In this document: piece by piece, positions 11,633-26,520 of the stretch | How positions within the stretch are numbered: position 1 is the first letter of the stretch | How the letters are laid out: every line of letters begins with the position of its first letter | Origin: Macropodus opercularis | Lineage: Eukaryota > Chordata > Actinopteri > Anabantiformes > Osphronemidae | Assembly: GCA_030770545.1 (NCBI GenBank) | Contig: CM061105.1 | Span: forward strand, 2,711,001-2,775,000 | Reading direction: 5' to 3' | Length of the DNA: 64,000 nt | The notes under the pieces: model-generated | Told to the model about the DNA's origin: nothing | Seen by the model: only the letters and a program-made list of their open reading frames with translations | Database searches by the model: none | Translations under genes and position numbers: made by a program

Positions 11633-14600
11633 GCTGCTGCATCTTAATGCAAGCAATGGCAATAAAGTTTTTGTGCTAGATATGGTCCAAATACATCCCT
11701 GAAGCAGGCAAACACCTTTAAAATGCATTGAAATCACTTTGTTCAAAGTAGTTTTCTTTTGGTCTGAAATGCACAGAACAGGCCATTGAGCGTTTTCGCA
11801 CTGTCTCCAGCCTCAGTGATGCTTTAAGCTGCTGCATCTTAATGCAAGCAATGGCAATAAAGTTTTTGTGCTAGATATGGTCCAAATACATCCCTGAAGC
11901 AGGCAAATACCTTTAAAATGCATTTAAATTACTTTTTTCAAAGTAGTTTTCTTTTGGTCTGAAATGGACAGAACAGGCCATTCTAAGCGTTTTCGCTTTG
12001 TTTCCAGCCTCAGTATTTCTTTAAGCTGCTGCATCGTAATGCAAGCAATGGCAATAAAGTTTTTGTGCTAGACATGATCCAAATACACCCCTGAAGCTGG
12101 CAAACACCTTTAAAATGCATTGAAATCACTTTGTTCAAAGTAGTGTTCTTTTGGTCTGAAATGCACAGAACAGGCCATTCTAAGCGTTTTCGCACTGTTT
12201 ACAGCCTCAGTGATGCTTTAAGCTGCTGCATCTTATTGGAGGCAATGGCAATAAAGTTTTTGTGCTAGATATGATCCAAATACATCCCTGAAGAAGGCAA
12301 ACACCTTTAAAATGCATTTAAATCACTTTGGTCAAAGTATTGTTCTTTTGGTCTAAAATGCACAGAACAGGCCATTAAGCGTTTTCGCACTGTTTCCAGC
12401 CTCCGTATTTCTTTTAGCTGCTGCATCTTAATGCAAGCAATGGCAATAAAGTGTATGTGCTAGATATGATCCAAATACATCCCTGAAGAAGGCAAACACC
12501 TTTAAAATGCATTTAAATCACTTTGTTCAAAGTAGTTTTCTTTTGGTTTGAAATGCACAGAACAGGCCATTAAGCGTTTTCGCACTGTTTCCAGCCTCAG
12601 TGATGCTTTAAGCTTAAGCATCTTAAAGGAGGCAATGGCAATAAAGTTTTTGTGCTAGATATGGTCCAAATACATCCCTGAAGCAGGCAAACACCTTTAA
12701 AATGCATTTAAATTACTTTTTTCAAAGTAGTGTTCTTTTGGTCTGAAATGCACAGAACAGACCATAAAGCGTTTTCGCACTGTTTCCAGCCTCAGTATTT
12801 CTTTAAACTGCTGCATTTTAATGCAAGCAATGGCAATAAAGTTTTTGTGCTAGATATGATCCAAATACATCCCTAAAGCAGGCAAACACCTTTAAAATGA
12901 ATTAAAATCACTTTGATCAAAGTAGTGTTCTTTTAGTCTGAAATGCACAGAAAAGGCCATTAAGCGTTTTCGCACTGTTTCCAGCCTCAGTGATGCATCT
13001 TAATGGAGGCAATGGCAATAAAGTGTATGTGCTAGATATGATCCAAATACATCCCTGAAGAAGGCAAACACCTTTAAAATGCATTTAAATTACTTTGATC
13101 AAAGTAGTGTTCTTTTGGTCTGAAATGCATAGAACAGGCCATTCTAAGCGTTTTCGCACTGTTTACAGCCTCAGTGATGCTTTAAGCTTAAGCATCTTAA
13201 TGGAGGCAATGACAATAAAGTTTTTGTGTTAGATATCATCCAATACACCCCTGAAGCAAGCAAACACCTTTAAAATGCATTGAAATCACTTTGTTCAAAG
13301 TAGTGTTCTTTTGGTCTGAAATGCACAGAACAGGCCATTCTAAGCGTTTTCGCACTGTTTCCAGCCTCAGTATTTCTTTTAGCTGCTGTCTCTTAATGGA
13401 GGCAATGGCAATAAAGTTTTTGTGCTAGATATGATCCAAATACATCCCTGAAGAAGGCAAACACCTTTAAAATGCATTTAAATCACTTTGTTCAAAGTAG
13501 TGTTCTTTTGGTCTGAAATGCACAGAACAGGCGATTCTAAGTGTCGTTGCACTTTTCCAGCATCAGAATTTCTTTAAGCTGCTGCATCTTAATGCAAGCA
13601 ATGGCAATAAAGTTTTTGTGCTAGATATGATCCAAATACATCCCTGAAGCAGGCAAACACCTTTAAAATGCATTGAAATCACTTTGTTCAAAGTAGTGTT
13701 CTTTTGGTCTGAAATGCACAGAACAGACCATAAAGCGTTTTCGCACTGTTTCCAGCCTCAGTGATGCATCTTAATGGAGGCAATAGCAATAAAGTGTATG
13801 TGCTAGATATGATCCAAATACATCCCTGAAGAAGGCAAACACCTTTAAAATGCATTTAAATTACTTTGTTCAAAGTAGTTTTCTTTTGGTCTGAAATGCA
13901 CAGAACAGGCCATTCTAAGCGTTTTCGCACTGTTTACAGCCTCAGTGATGCTTTAAGCTTAAGCATCTTAATGGAGGCAATGACAATAAAGTTTTTGTGT
14001 TAGATATCATCCAATACATCCCTGAAGAAAGCAAACACGTTTAAAATGCATTTAAATCACTTTGTTCAAAGTAGTTTTCTTTAGGTCTGGCACAGAACAG
14101 GCCATTCTAAGCGTTTTCGCTTTATTTCCAGCCTCAGTATTTCTTTAAGCTGCTGCATCTTAATGCAAGCAATGGCAATAAAGTTTTTGTAATAAATATG
14201 ATCCAAAAACATCCCTGAAGAAAGCAAACACGTTTAAAATGCATTTAAATCACTTTGTTCAAAGTAGTTTTTTTTAGGTCTGGCACAGAACAGGCCATTC
14301 TAAGCGTTTTCGCTTTATTTCCAGCCTCAGTATTTCTTTAAGCTGCTGCATCTTAATGCAAGGCATGGCAATAAAGTTTTTGTGCTAGATATTATCCAAA
14401 TACATCCCTGAAGAAGGCAAACACCTTTAAAATGCATTTAAATTACTTTGATCAAAGTAGTGTTCTTTTGGTCTGAAATGCACAGAACAGGCCATTCTAA
14501 GCGTTTTTCCAATGTTTCCAAACTCAGTATTTGTTTTATCTGCTGCATCTTAATGCAAGCAATGGCAATAATGTTTTTGTGCTAGATATGATCCAAATAC

Positions 14601-17600
14601 ATCCCTGAAGAAGGAAAACACCTTTAAAATGCTTTGAAATCAATTTGACCAAAGTAGTGTTCATTTGGTCTGAAATGCACAGAACAGGCCATTCTAAGCG
14701 TTTTCCCACTGTTTCCAACCTCAGTATTTCTTTAAGCTGCTGTTTCTTAATGCAAGCAATGGCAATGAAGTTTTTGTGCTAGATATGTTCCAAATACATC
14801 CCTGAAGCAGGTAAACACCTTTAAAATGCATTTACTTTACTTTGAACAAAGTAGTGTCTTGTGGTCTGAAATGCATAGAACAGGCCATTCTAAGCGTTTT
14901 CGCACTGTTTCCAACCTCAGTATTTCTTTAAGCTGCTGCATCTTAATGGAAGCAATGGCAATAAAGTTTTTGTGCTAGATATGTTCCAAATACATCCCTG
15001 AAGCAGGCAAACACCTTTAAAATGCATTTACTTTACTTTGAACAAAAAAGTGTTTTTTTTTGTCTGAAATGCACAGAACAGGCCATTCTAAGCGTTTTCG
15101 CAATGTTTCCAACCTCAGTATTTCTTTAAGCTGCTGCATCTTAATGCAAGCAAAGGCAATGAAGTTTTTGTGCTAGATATGATCCAAATACATCCCTGAA
15201 GAAGGCAAACACCTTAAAATGCTTTAAAATCAATTTGACTAAAGAAGTGTTCATTTGGTGTGAAATGCACAAAACAGGCCATTCTAAGCGTTTTCCCACT
15301 GTTTCCAACCTCAGTATTTCTTTAAGCTGCTGCATCTTAATGCAAGCAAAGGCAATGAAGTTTTTGTGCTAGATATGATCCAAATACATCCCTGAAGCAG
15401 GTAAACACCTTTAAAATGCATTTACTTTACTTTGAACAAAAAAGTGTTTTTTGGTCCAAAATGCACAGAACAGGCCATTCTAAACGTTTTCGCACTGTTT
15501 CCAGCCTCAGTATTTCTTTAAGCTGCTGCATCGTAATGCAAGCAATGGCAATGAAGTTTTTGTGCTAGATATGTTCCAAATACATCCCTGAAGCTGGCAA
15601 ACACCTTTAAAATGCATTTAAATCACTTTGTTCAAAGTAGTTTTCTTTATGTCTGAAATGTTCAGAACAGGCCATTCTAAGCGTTTTCGCTTTGTTTCCA
15701 GCCTCAGTATTTCTTTAAGCTGCTGCATCTTAATGCAAGCAATGGCAATAAAGTTGTTGTGCTAAATATGATCCAAATACATCCCTGAAGCAGGCAAACA
15801 CGTTTAAAATGCATTTAAATCACTTTGTTCAAAGAAGTTTTGTTTAGGTCTGAAATGCACAGAACAGGCCATTCTAAGCGTTTTCGCACTGTTTACAGCC
15901 TCAGTGATGCTTTAAGCTGCTGCATCTTAATGGAGGCAATGGCAATGAAGTTTTTGTGCTAGATACGATCCAAATACATCCCTGAAGCTGGCAAACACCT
16001 TTAAAATGCATTTAAATCACTTTGTTCAAAGTAGTTTTCTTTAGGTCTGAAATGTTCAGAACAGGCCATTCTAAGCGTTTTCGCTTTGTTTCCAACCTCA
16101 GTATTTCTTCAAGCTGCTGCATCTTAATGCAAGCAATGGCAATGAAGTTGTTGTGCTAGATATGTTCCAAATACATCCCTGAAGCAGGAAACACCTTTAA
16201 AATGCATTTACTTTACTTTAAACAAAGTAGTGTCTTGTGGTCTGAAATGCACAGAACAGGCCCTTCTAAGCGTTTTCCCACTGTTTCCAACCTCAGTATT
16301 TCTTTAAGCTGCTGCATCTTAATGCAAGCAATGGCAATGAAGTTTTTGTGCTAGATATGTTCCAAATACATCCCTGAAGAAGGCAAACACCTTCAAAATG
16401 CTTTGAAATCAATTTGACCAAAGTTGATTTGGTCTGAAATGCACAGAACAGGCCATTCTAAGCGTTTTCGCACTGTTTCCAACCTCAGTATTTCTTTAAG
16501 CTGCTGCATCTTAATGCAAGCAATGGCAATGAAGTTTTTGTGCTAGATATGTTCCAAATACATCCCTGAAGCTGGAAAACACCTTTAAAATGCATTTACT
16601 TTACTTTGAACAAAGTAGTGTTCATTTAGTCTGGAAGGCACAGAACAGGCCATTCTAAGCGTTTTCGCACTGTTTCCAACCTCAGTATTTCTTTAAGCTG
16701 CTGCATCGTAATGCAAGCAATGGCAATGAAGTTTTTGTGCTAGATATGTTCCAAATACATCCCTGAAGAAGGCAAACACCTTTAAAATGCTTTAAAATCA
16801 ATTTGACTAAAGAAGTGTTCATTTGGTCTGAAATGCACAGAACAGGCCATTCTAAGCGTTTTCGCACTGTTTCCAACCTCAGTATTTCTTTAAGCTGCTG
16901 CATCTTAATGCAAGCAAAGGCAATGAAGTTTTTGTGCTAGATATGATCCAAATACATCCCTGAAGCAGGTAAACACCTTTAAAATGCATTTAAATCACTT
17001 TGTTCAAAGTAGTGTCTTGTGGTCTGAAATGCATAGAACAGGCCATTCTTATTTTTTTCGCACTGTTTCCAACCTCAGTATTTCTTTAAGCTGCTGCATC
17101 TTAATGCAAGCAATGGCAATAAAGTTTTTGTGCTAGTTATGATCCAAATACATCCCTGAAGAAGGCAAACACTCTAAAATGCTTTAAAATCAATTTGACT
17201 AAAGAAGTGTTCATTTGGTCTGAAAGGCTCAGAACAGGCCATTCTAAGCGTTTTCCCACTGTTTCCAACCTCAGTATTTCTTTAAGCTGCTGCATCGTAA
17301 TGCAAGCAATGGCAATGAAGTTTTAGTGCTAGATATGTTCCAAATACATCCCTGAAGAAGGCAAACACCTTTAAAATGCTTTAAAATCAATTTGACTAAA
17401 GAAGTGTTCATTTGGTCTGAAAGGCACAGAACAGGCCATTCTAAGCGTTTTCACACTGTTTCCAACCTCAGTATTTCTTTAAGCTGCTGCATCTTAATGC
17501 AAGCAAAGGCAATGAAGTTTTTGTGCTACATATGATCCAAATACATCCCTGAAGCAGGTAAACACCTTTAAAATGCATTTACTTTACTTTGAACAAAAAA

Positions 17601-20600
17601 AGTGTTTTTTGGTCTGAAATGCACAGAACAGGCCATTCTAAGCGTTTTCCCACTGTTTCCAGCCTCAGTGAAGCTTTAAGCTGCTGCATCTTAATGGAGG
17701 CAATGGCAATAAAGTTTATGTGCTAGATATGATCCAAATACATCCCTGAAGCAGGCAAGCACCTTTAAAATGCTTTGAAATCACTTTGACAAAAGTAGTG
17801 TCCTTATGGTCGGAACAGGCCATTCTAAGCGTTTTCGCAATGTTTCCAACCTCAGTATTTCTTTAAGCTGCTGCATCTTAATGCAAGCAATGGCAATGAA
17901 GTTTTTGTGCTAGATATGTTCCAAATACATCCCTGAAGAAGGCAAACACCTTCAAAATGCTTTGAAATCACTTTGACAAACGTAGTGTTCTTGGTCTAAA
18001 ATGCACAGAACAGGCCATTCTAAGCGTTTTCGCACTGTTTCCAACCTCAGTATTTCTTCAAGCTGCTGCATCTTAATGCAAGCAATGGCAATGAAGTTTT
18101 TGTGCTAGATATGATCCAAATACATCCCTGAAGCTGGCAAACACCTTTAAAATGCATTTAAATCACTTTGTTCAAAGTAGTTTTCTTTAGGTCTGAAATG
18201 TTCAGAACAGGCCATTCTAAGCGTTTTCGCTTTGTTTCCAGCCTCAGTATTTCTTTAAGCTGCTGCATCTTAATGCAAGCAATGGCAATAAAGTTTTTGT
18301 GCTAAATATGATCCAAAAACATCCCTGAAGAAAGCAAACACGTTTAAAATGCATTTAAATCACTTTGTTCAAAGAAGTTTTGTTTAGGTCTGAAATGCAC
18401 AGAACAGGCCATTCTAAGCGTTTTCGCACTGTTTACAGCCTCAGTGATGCTTTAAGCTGCTGCATCTTAATGGAGGCAATGGCAATAAAGTTTTTGTGCT
18501 AGATATGATCCAAATACATCCGTGAAGAAGGCAAACACCTTTAAAATGCATTTAAATCACTTTGTTCAAAGTAGTGTTCTTTTGGTCTGAAATGCACAGA
18601 ACAGGCCATAAAGTGTTTTCTCACTGTTTCCAGCCTCAGTATTTCTTTAAGTTGCTGTCTCTTAATGGAGGCAATGGCAATAAAGTTTTTGTGTTAGATA
18701 TCATCCAATACATCCCTAAAGCAGGCAAACACCTTTAAAATACATTGAAATCACTTTGTTCAAAGTAATTTTCTTTTGATCTGAAATAGACAGAACAGGC
18801 CATTCTAAGCTTTTTTCCACTGTTTCCAAACTCAGTATTTCTTTAAGCTGCTGCATCTTAATGCAAGCAATGGCAATGAAGTTTTTGTGTTAGATATGTT
18901 CCAAATACATCCCTGAAGAAGGCAAACACCTTTAAAATGCTTTAAAATCAATTTGACTAAATTAGTGTCTTTTGGTCTGAAATGCACAGAACAGGCCATT
19001 CTAAGCGTTTTCGCACTGTTTCCAACCTCAGTATTTCTTTAAGCTGCTGCATCTTAATGCAAGCAATGGCAATGAAGTTTTTGTGCTAGATATGTTCCAA
19101 ATACATCCCTGAAGCTGGTAAACACCTTTAAAATGCTTTAAAATCAATTTGACTAAAGAAGTGTTCATTTGGTCTGAAAGGCACAGAACAGGCCATTCTA
19201 AGCGTTTTCACACTGTTTCCAACCTCAGTATTTCTTTAAGCTGCTGCATCTTAATGCAAGCAAAGGCAATGAAGTTTTTGTGCTACATATGATCCAAATA
19301 CATCCCTGAAGCAGGTAAACACCTTTAAAATGCATTTACTTTACTTTGAACAAAAAAGTGTTTTTTGGTCTGAAATGCACAGAACAGGCCATTCTAAGCG
19401 TTTTCGCACTGTTTCCAACCTCAGTATTTCTTTAAGCTGCTGCATCGTAATGCAAGCAATGGCAATGAAGTTTTTGTGTTAGATATGTTCCAAATACATC
19501 CCTGAAGCTGGTAAACACCTTTAAAATGCATTTACTTTACTTTGAACAAAGTAGTGTTCATTTGGTCTGAAAGGCACAGAACAGGCCAATCTAAGCGTTT
19601 TCGCACTGTTTCCAACCTCAGTATTTCTTTAAGCTGCTGCATCTTAATGCAAGCAATGGCAATGAAGTTTTTGTGTTAGATATGTTCCAAATACATCCCT
19701 GAAGCTGGTAAACACCTTTAAAATGCATTTACTTTACTTTGAACAAAGTAGTGTTCATTTGGTCTGAAAGGCACAGAACAGGCCATTCTAAGCGTTTTCG
19801 CACTGTTTCCAACCTCAGTATTTCTTCAAGCTGCTGCATCTTAATGCAAGCAATGGCAATGAAGTTTTTGTGCTAGATATGTTCCAAATACATCCCTGAA
19901 GCTGGCAAACACCTTTAAAATGCATTGAAATCACTTTGGTCAAAGTAGTGTTCTTTTGGTGTGAAATGCACAGAACAGGCCATAAAGTGTTTTCTCACTG
20001 TTTCCAATCTCAGTATTTCTTTAAGCTGCTGGATCTTAATGCAAGCAATGGCAATAAAGTTGTTGTGCTAGATAAGTTCCAAATACATCCCTGAAGCAGG
20101 TAAACACCTTTAAAATGCATTTACTTTACTTTGAACAAAAAAGTGTTTTTTGGTCTGAAATGCACAGAACAGGCCCTTCTAAGCGTTTTCGCACTGTTTC
20201 CAACCCCAGTATTTCTTTAAGCTGCTGCATCTTAATGCAAGCAATGGCAATGAAGTTTTTGTGCTAGATATGTTCCAAATACATCCCTGAAGAAGGCAAA
20301 CACCTTTAAAATGCTTTGAAATCAATTTGACCAAAGTAGTCTTCATTTGGTCTGAAATGCACAGAACAGGCCATTCTAAACGTTTTCGCACTGTTTCCAA
20401 CCTCAGTATTTCTTTAAGCTGCTGCATCTTAATGCAAGCAAAGGCAATGAAGTTTTTGTGCTAGATATGATCCAAATACATCCCTGAAGCAGGTAAACAC
20501 CTTTAAAATGCATTTACTTTACTTTGAACAAAAAAGTGTTTTTTGGTCTGAAATGCACAAAACAGGCCATTCTAAGCGTTTTCGCTTAGTTTCCAGCCTC

Positions 20601-22786
20601 AGTATTTCTTTAAGCTGCTGCATCTTAATGGAGGCAATGGCAATGAAGTTTTTGTGCTAAATATGATCCAAAAACATCCCTGAAGAAAGCAAACACGTTT
20701 AAAATGCATTTAAATCACTTTGTTCAAAGTAGTTTTCTTTAGGTCTGAAATGCACAGAACAGGCCATTCTAAGCGTTTTCGCACTGTTTACAGCCTCAGT
20801 GATGCTTTAAGCTGCTGCATCTTAATGGAGGCAATGGCAATAAAGTTTTTGTGCTAGATATGATCCAAATACTTTCCTGAAGAAGGCAAACACCTTTAAA
20901 ATGCATTTAAATCACTTTGTTCAAAGTAGTGTTCTTTTGGTCTGAAATACACTTAACAGGCCATTAAGCGTTTTCCCACCGTTTCCAACCTCAGTATTTC
21001 TTTAAGCTGCTGCATCTTAATGCAAGCAATGGCAATAAAGTCTTTGTGCTAGATATGATCCAAATACATCCCTGAAGCAGGCAAACACCTTTAAAATGCA
21101 TTTAAATCACTTTGTTCAGAGTAGTGTTCTTTTGGTTTGAAATGCACAGAACAGGCCATAAAGTGTTTTCTCACTGTTTCCAGCCTCAGTATTTCTTTCA
21201 GCTGTGCATCTTAATGCAAGCAATGGCAATAAAGTTTTTGTGCTAGATATGATCCAAATACATCCCTGAAGAAGGCAAACACCTTTAAAATGCATTTAAA
21301 TTACTTTGATCAAAGTAGTTTTCTTTTGGTCTGAAATGCACAGAACAGGCCATTCTAAGCGTTTTTCCAATGTTTCCAAACTCAGTATTTGTTTTATCTG
21401 CTGCATCTTAATGCAAGCAATGGCAATAAAGTTTTTGTGCTAGATATGTTCCAAATACATCCCTGAAGCAGGTAAACACCTTTAAAATGCATTTACTTTA
21501 CTTTGAAAAAGTAGTGTCTTGTGGTCTGAAATGCATAGAACAGGCCATTCTAAGCGTTTTCGCACTGTTTCCAACCTCAGTATTTCTTTAAGCTGCTGCA
21601 TCTTAATGCAAGCAATGGCAATAAAGTTTTTGTGCTAGATATGTTCCAAATACATCCCTGAAGCAGGTAAACACCTTTAAAATGCATTTACTTTACTTTG
21701 ATCAAAGTAGTTTTCTTTTGGTCTGAAATGCACAGAACAGGCCATTCTAAGCGTTTTTCCAATGTTTCCAAACTCAGTATTTGTTTTATCTGCTGCATCT
21801 TAATGCAAGCAATGGCAATAAAGTTTTTGTGCTAGATATGTTCCAAATACATCCCTGAAGCAGGTAAACACCGTTAAAATGCATTTACTTTACTTTGAAA
21901 AAGTAGTGTCTTGTGGTCTGAAATGCATAGAACAGGCCATTCTAAGCGTTTTCGCACTGTTTCCAACCTCAGTATTTCTTTAAGCTGCTGCATCTTAATG
22001 CAAGCAATGGCAATAAAGTTTTTGTGCTAGATATGTTCCAAATACATCCCTGAAGCAGGTAAACACCTTTAAAATGCATTTACTTTACTTTGAACAAAAA
22101 AGTGTTTTTTTGTCTGAAATGCACAGAACAGGCCATTCTAAGCGTTTTCCCACTGTTTCCAACCTCAGTATTTCTTTAAGCTGCTGCATCTTAATGCAAG
22201 CAATGGCAATGAAGTTTTTGTGCTAGATATGTTCCAAATACATCCCTGAAGAAGGCAAACACCTTTAAAATGCTTTGAAATCAATTTGACTAAAGCAGTG
22301 TTCATTTGGTCTGAAAGGCACAGAACAGGCCATTCTAAGCGTTTTCACACTGTTTCCAACCTCAGTATTTCTTTAAGCTGCTGCATCTTAATGCAAGCAA
22401 TGGCAATAAAGATTTTGTGATAGATATGTTCAAAATCCATCCCTGAAGCAGGTAAACACCTTTAAAATGCATTTACTTTACTTTGAACAAAGTAGTGTCT
22501 TGTGGTCTGAAATGCACAGAACAGGCCCTTCTAAGCGTTTTCCCACTGTTTCCAACCTCAGTATTTCTTTAAGCTGCTGCATCTTAATGCAAGCAATGGC
22601 AATAAAGTTTTTGTGCTAGATATGATCCAAATACATCCCTGAAGAAGGCAAACACCTTTAAAATGCATTGAAATCGCTTTGGTCAAAGTAGTTTTCTTTT
22701 GGTTTGAAATGCACAGAACAGGCCATAAAGCGTTTTCGCACTGTTTCCAACCCCAGTATTTCTTTAAGCTGCTGCATCTTAATGCA
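11633..22786 (+). repeat. Satellite array, block B
   Basis: The same monomer continues in the same orientation as block A, but the mix of variants changes. TTTGTTCAAAGTAG, ATTTACTTTACTTTGAAC, GCAATAAAG and the GGAGGCAATGG form become common, and many copies have TTTCCAACCTCAG instead of TTTCCAGCCTCAG. Local duplications are visible: the variant set CCAATGTTTCCAAACTCAG plus TTTGTTTTATCTGCTGC appears near 14,510, 21,370 and 21,755. The last two are about 389 bp (two monomers) apart and otherwise nearly identical. No gene is present. Confidence 0.96.
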
Positions 22787-25554
22787 AGCAATGGCAATAA
22801 AGTTTTTGTGCTAGATATGTTCAAAATCCATCCCTGAAGCAGGTAAACACCTTTAAAATGCATTTACTTTACTTTGAACAAAAAGTGTTTTTTGGTCTGA
22901 AATGCACAAAACAGGCCATTCTAAGCGTTTTCGCTTTGTTTCCAGCCTCAGTAATTGTTTAAGCTGCTGCATCTTAATGCAAGCAATGGCAATAAAGTTT
23001 TTGTGCTAGATATGATCCAAATACATCCCTGAAGCAGGTAAACACCTTTAAAATGCATTTACTTTGAACAAAGTTGTGTCTTGTGGTCTGAAATGCACAG
23101 AACAGGCCCTTCTAAGCGTTTTCGCACTGTTTCCAACCTCAGTATTTCTTTAAGCTGCTGCATCTTAATGCAAGCAATGGCAATGAAGTTTTTGTGCTAG
23201 ATATGTTCCAAATACATCCCTGAAAAAAGCAAACACCTTTAAAATGCTTTGAAATCAATTTGACTAAAGTAGTGTTCATTTGGTCTGAAATGCACAGAAC
23301 AGGCCATTCTAAGCGTTTTCGCACTGTTTCCAACCTCAGTATTTCTTTAAGCTGCTGCATCTTAATGCAAGCAATGGCAATGAAGTTTTTGTGCTAGATA
23401 TGTTCCAAATACATCCCTGAAGAAGGCAAACACCTTTAAAATGCTTTGAAATCAATTTGACCAAAGTATTGTTCATTTGGTCTGAAATGCACAGAACAGG
23501 CCATTCTAAGCGTTTTCTCACTGTTTCCAACCTCAGTATTTCTTTAAGCTGCTGCATCTTAATGCAAGCAATGGCAATGAAGTTTTTGTGCTAGATATGT
23601 TCCAAATACATCCCTGAAGAAGGCAAACACCTTTAAAATGCTTTGAAATCAATTTGACCAAAGTATTGTTCATTTGGTCTGAAATGCACAGAACAGGCCA
23701 TTCTAAGCGTTTTCTCACTGTTTCCAACCTCAGTATTTCTTTAAGCTGCTGCATCTTAATGCAAGCAATGGCAATGAAGTTTTTGTGCTAGATATGTTAC
23801 AAATACATCCCTGAAGAAGGCAAACACTTTTAAAATTCTTTAAAATCAATTTGACTAAAGTAGTGTCTTTTGGTCTGAAATGCACAGAACAGGCCATTCT
23901 AAGCGTTTTCGCTTTGTTTCCAGCCTCAGTAATTGTTCAAGCTGCTGCATCTTAATGCAAGCAATGGCAATAAAGTTTTTGTGCTAGATATGATCCAAAT
24001 ACATCCCTGGAGAAGGCAAACACCTTTAAAATGCATTGAAATCACTTTGGTCAAAGTAGTTTTCTTTTGGTTTGAAATGCACAGAACAGGCCATAAAGCG
24101 TTTTCGCACTGTTTCCAACCCCAGTATTTCTTTAAGCTGCTGCATCTTAATGCAAGCAATGGCAATAAAGTTTTTGTGCTAGATATGTTCCAAATACATC
24201 CCTGAAGCAGGTAAACACCTTTAAAATGCATTTACTTTACTTTGAACAAAGTACTGTCTTGTGGTCTGAAATGCACAGAACAGGCCATTCTAAACGTTTT
24301 CGCACTGTTTCCAGCCTCAGTATTTCTTTAAGCTGCTGTCTCTTAATGGAGGCAATGGCAATAAAGTTTTTGTGCTAGATATGATCCAAATACATCCCTG
24401 CAGCAGGCAAACACCTTTAAAATGCTTTGAAATCAATTTGACCAAAGTAGTGTTCATTTGGTCTGAAATGCACAGAACAGGCCATTCTAAGCGTTTTCCC
24501 ACTGTTTCCAACCTCAGTATTTCTTTAAGCTGCTGCATCTTAATGCAAGCAATGGCAATGAAGTTTTTGTGCTAGATATGTTCCAAATACATCCCTGAAA
24601 AAGGCAAACACCTTTAAAATGCTTTGAAATCAATTTGACCAAAGTAGTGTCTTTTGATCTGAAATGCACAGAACAGGCCATTCTAAGCGTTTTCGCACTG
24701 TTTCCAACCTCAGTATTTCTTTAAGCTGCTGCATCTTAATGCAAGCAATGGCAATGAAGTTTTTGTGCTAGATATGTTACAAATACATCCCTGAAGAAGG
24801 CAAACACCTTTAAAATGCTTTAAAATCAGTTTGACTAAAGTAGTGTCTTTTGATCTGAAATGCACAGAACAGGCCATTCTAAGCGTTTTCACACTGTTTC
24901 CAACCTCAGTATTTCTTTAAGCTGCTGCATCTTAATGCAAGCAATGGCAATGAAGTTTTTGTGCTAGATATGATCCAAATACATCCCTAAAGCAGGCAAA
25001 CACCTTTAAAATGCATTTAAATCACTTTGTTCAAAGTAGTTTTCTTTTGGTCTGAAATGCACAGAACAGGCCATTAAGCGTTTTCGCACTGTTTCCAGCC
25101 TCAGTATTTCTTTAAGCTGCTGTCTCTTAATGGAGGCAATGGCAATAAAGTTTTTGTGCTAGATATGATCCAAATACATCCCTGCAGCAGGCAAACACCT
25201 TTAAAATGCTTTGAAATCAATTTGACCAAAGTAGTTTTCTTTTGGTCTGAAATGCACAGAACAGGCCATTAAGCGTTTTCGCACTGTTTCCAGCCTCAGT
25301 ATTTCTTTAAGCTGCTGTCTCTTAATGGAGGCAATGGCAATAAAGTTTTTGTGCTAGATATGATCCAAATACATCCCTGCAGCAGGCAAACACCTTTAAA
25401 ATGCTTTGAAATCAATTTGACCAAAGTAGTGTTCATTTGGTCTGAAATGCACAGAACAGGCCATTCTAAGCGTTTTCCCACTGTTTCCAGCCTCAGTGAA
25501 GCTTTAAGCTGCTGCATCTTAATGGAGGCAATGGCAATAAAGTTTATGTGCTAG

Positions 25555-26520
25555 ATATGATCCAAATACATCCCTGAAGCAGGCAAACACCTTTAAAATG
25601 CATTTAAATCACGTTGTTCAAAGTAGTGTTCTTTCGGTCTGAAATGGACAGAACAGGCCATTCTAAGCGTTTTCGCTTTGTTTCCAACCTCAGTATTTCT
25701 TTAAGCTGCTGCATCTTAATGCAAGCAATGGCAATAAAGTTTTTGTGCTAGATATGATCCAAATACATCCCTGAAGAAGGCAAACACCTTTAAAATGCAT
25801 TTAAATTACTTTGATCAAAGTAGTGTTCTTTTGGTCTGAAATGCACAGAACAGGCCATTCTAAGCGTTTTCGCACTGTTTACAGCCTCAGTGATGCTTTA
25901 AGCTTAAGCATCTTAATGGAGGCAATGACAATAAAGTTTTTGTGCTAGAATTCATCCAATACATCCCTGAAGCAAGCAAACACCTTTAAAATGCATTGAA
26001 ATCACTTTGTTCAAAGTAGTGTTCTTTCGGTCTGAAATGGACAGAACAGGCCATTCTAAGCGTTTTCGCTTTGTTTCCAGCTTCAGTATTTCTTTAAGCT
26101 GCTGCATCTTAATGCAAGCAAATACAATAAAGTTGTTGTGATAGATATGATCCAAATACATATCTGAAGCGGGCAAACACCTTTAAATGCTTTGAAATCA
26201 CTTTAACCAAAGTAGTGTTCTTTGGCATCAAATGCACAGAACAGGCCATTCTAAGCGTTTTCGCACTTTTCCAGCATCAGTATTTCTTTAAGCTGCTGCA
26301 TCTTAATGCAAGCAATGGCAATAAAGTTTTTGTGCTAAATATGATCCAAAAACATCCCTGAAGAAAGCAAACACGTTTAAAATGCCTTTAAATCACTTTG
26401 TTCAAATTAGTTTTCTTTAGGTCTGAAATGCACAGAACAGGCCATAAAGTGTTTTCTCACTGTTTCCAGCCTCAGTATTTCTGAAAGCTGCTGCATCTTA
26501 ATGCAGGCAATGGCAATAAA
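25555..26520 (+). repeat. Higher-order repeat unit, copy 1
   Basis: An ordered set of about five monomers, recognised by successive markers: AATCACGTTGTTC; AAATTACTTTGATC; the short form TCATCCAATACATCCC with GAAGCAAGC; CATATCTGAAGCGGG; AAAAACATCCCTGAAGAAAG; and TTCTGAAAGCTGCTGC. The same order is found in the copies starting near 29,680, 34,160, 38,280 and 40,245. Boundaries are approximate because the unit blends into ordinary monomers. Confidence 0.8.
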
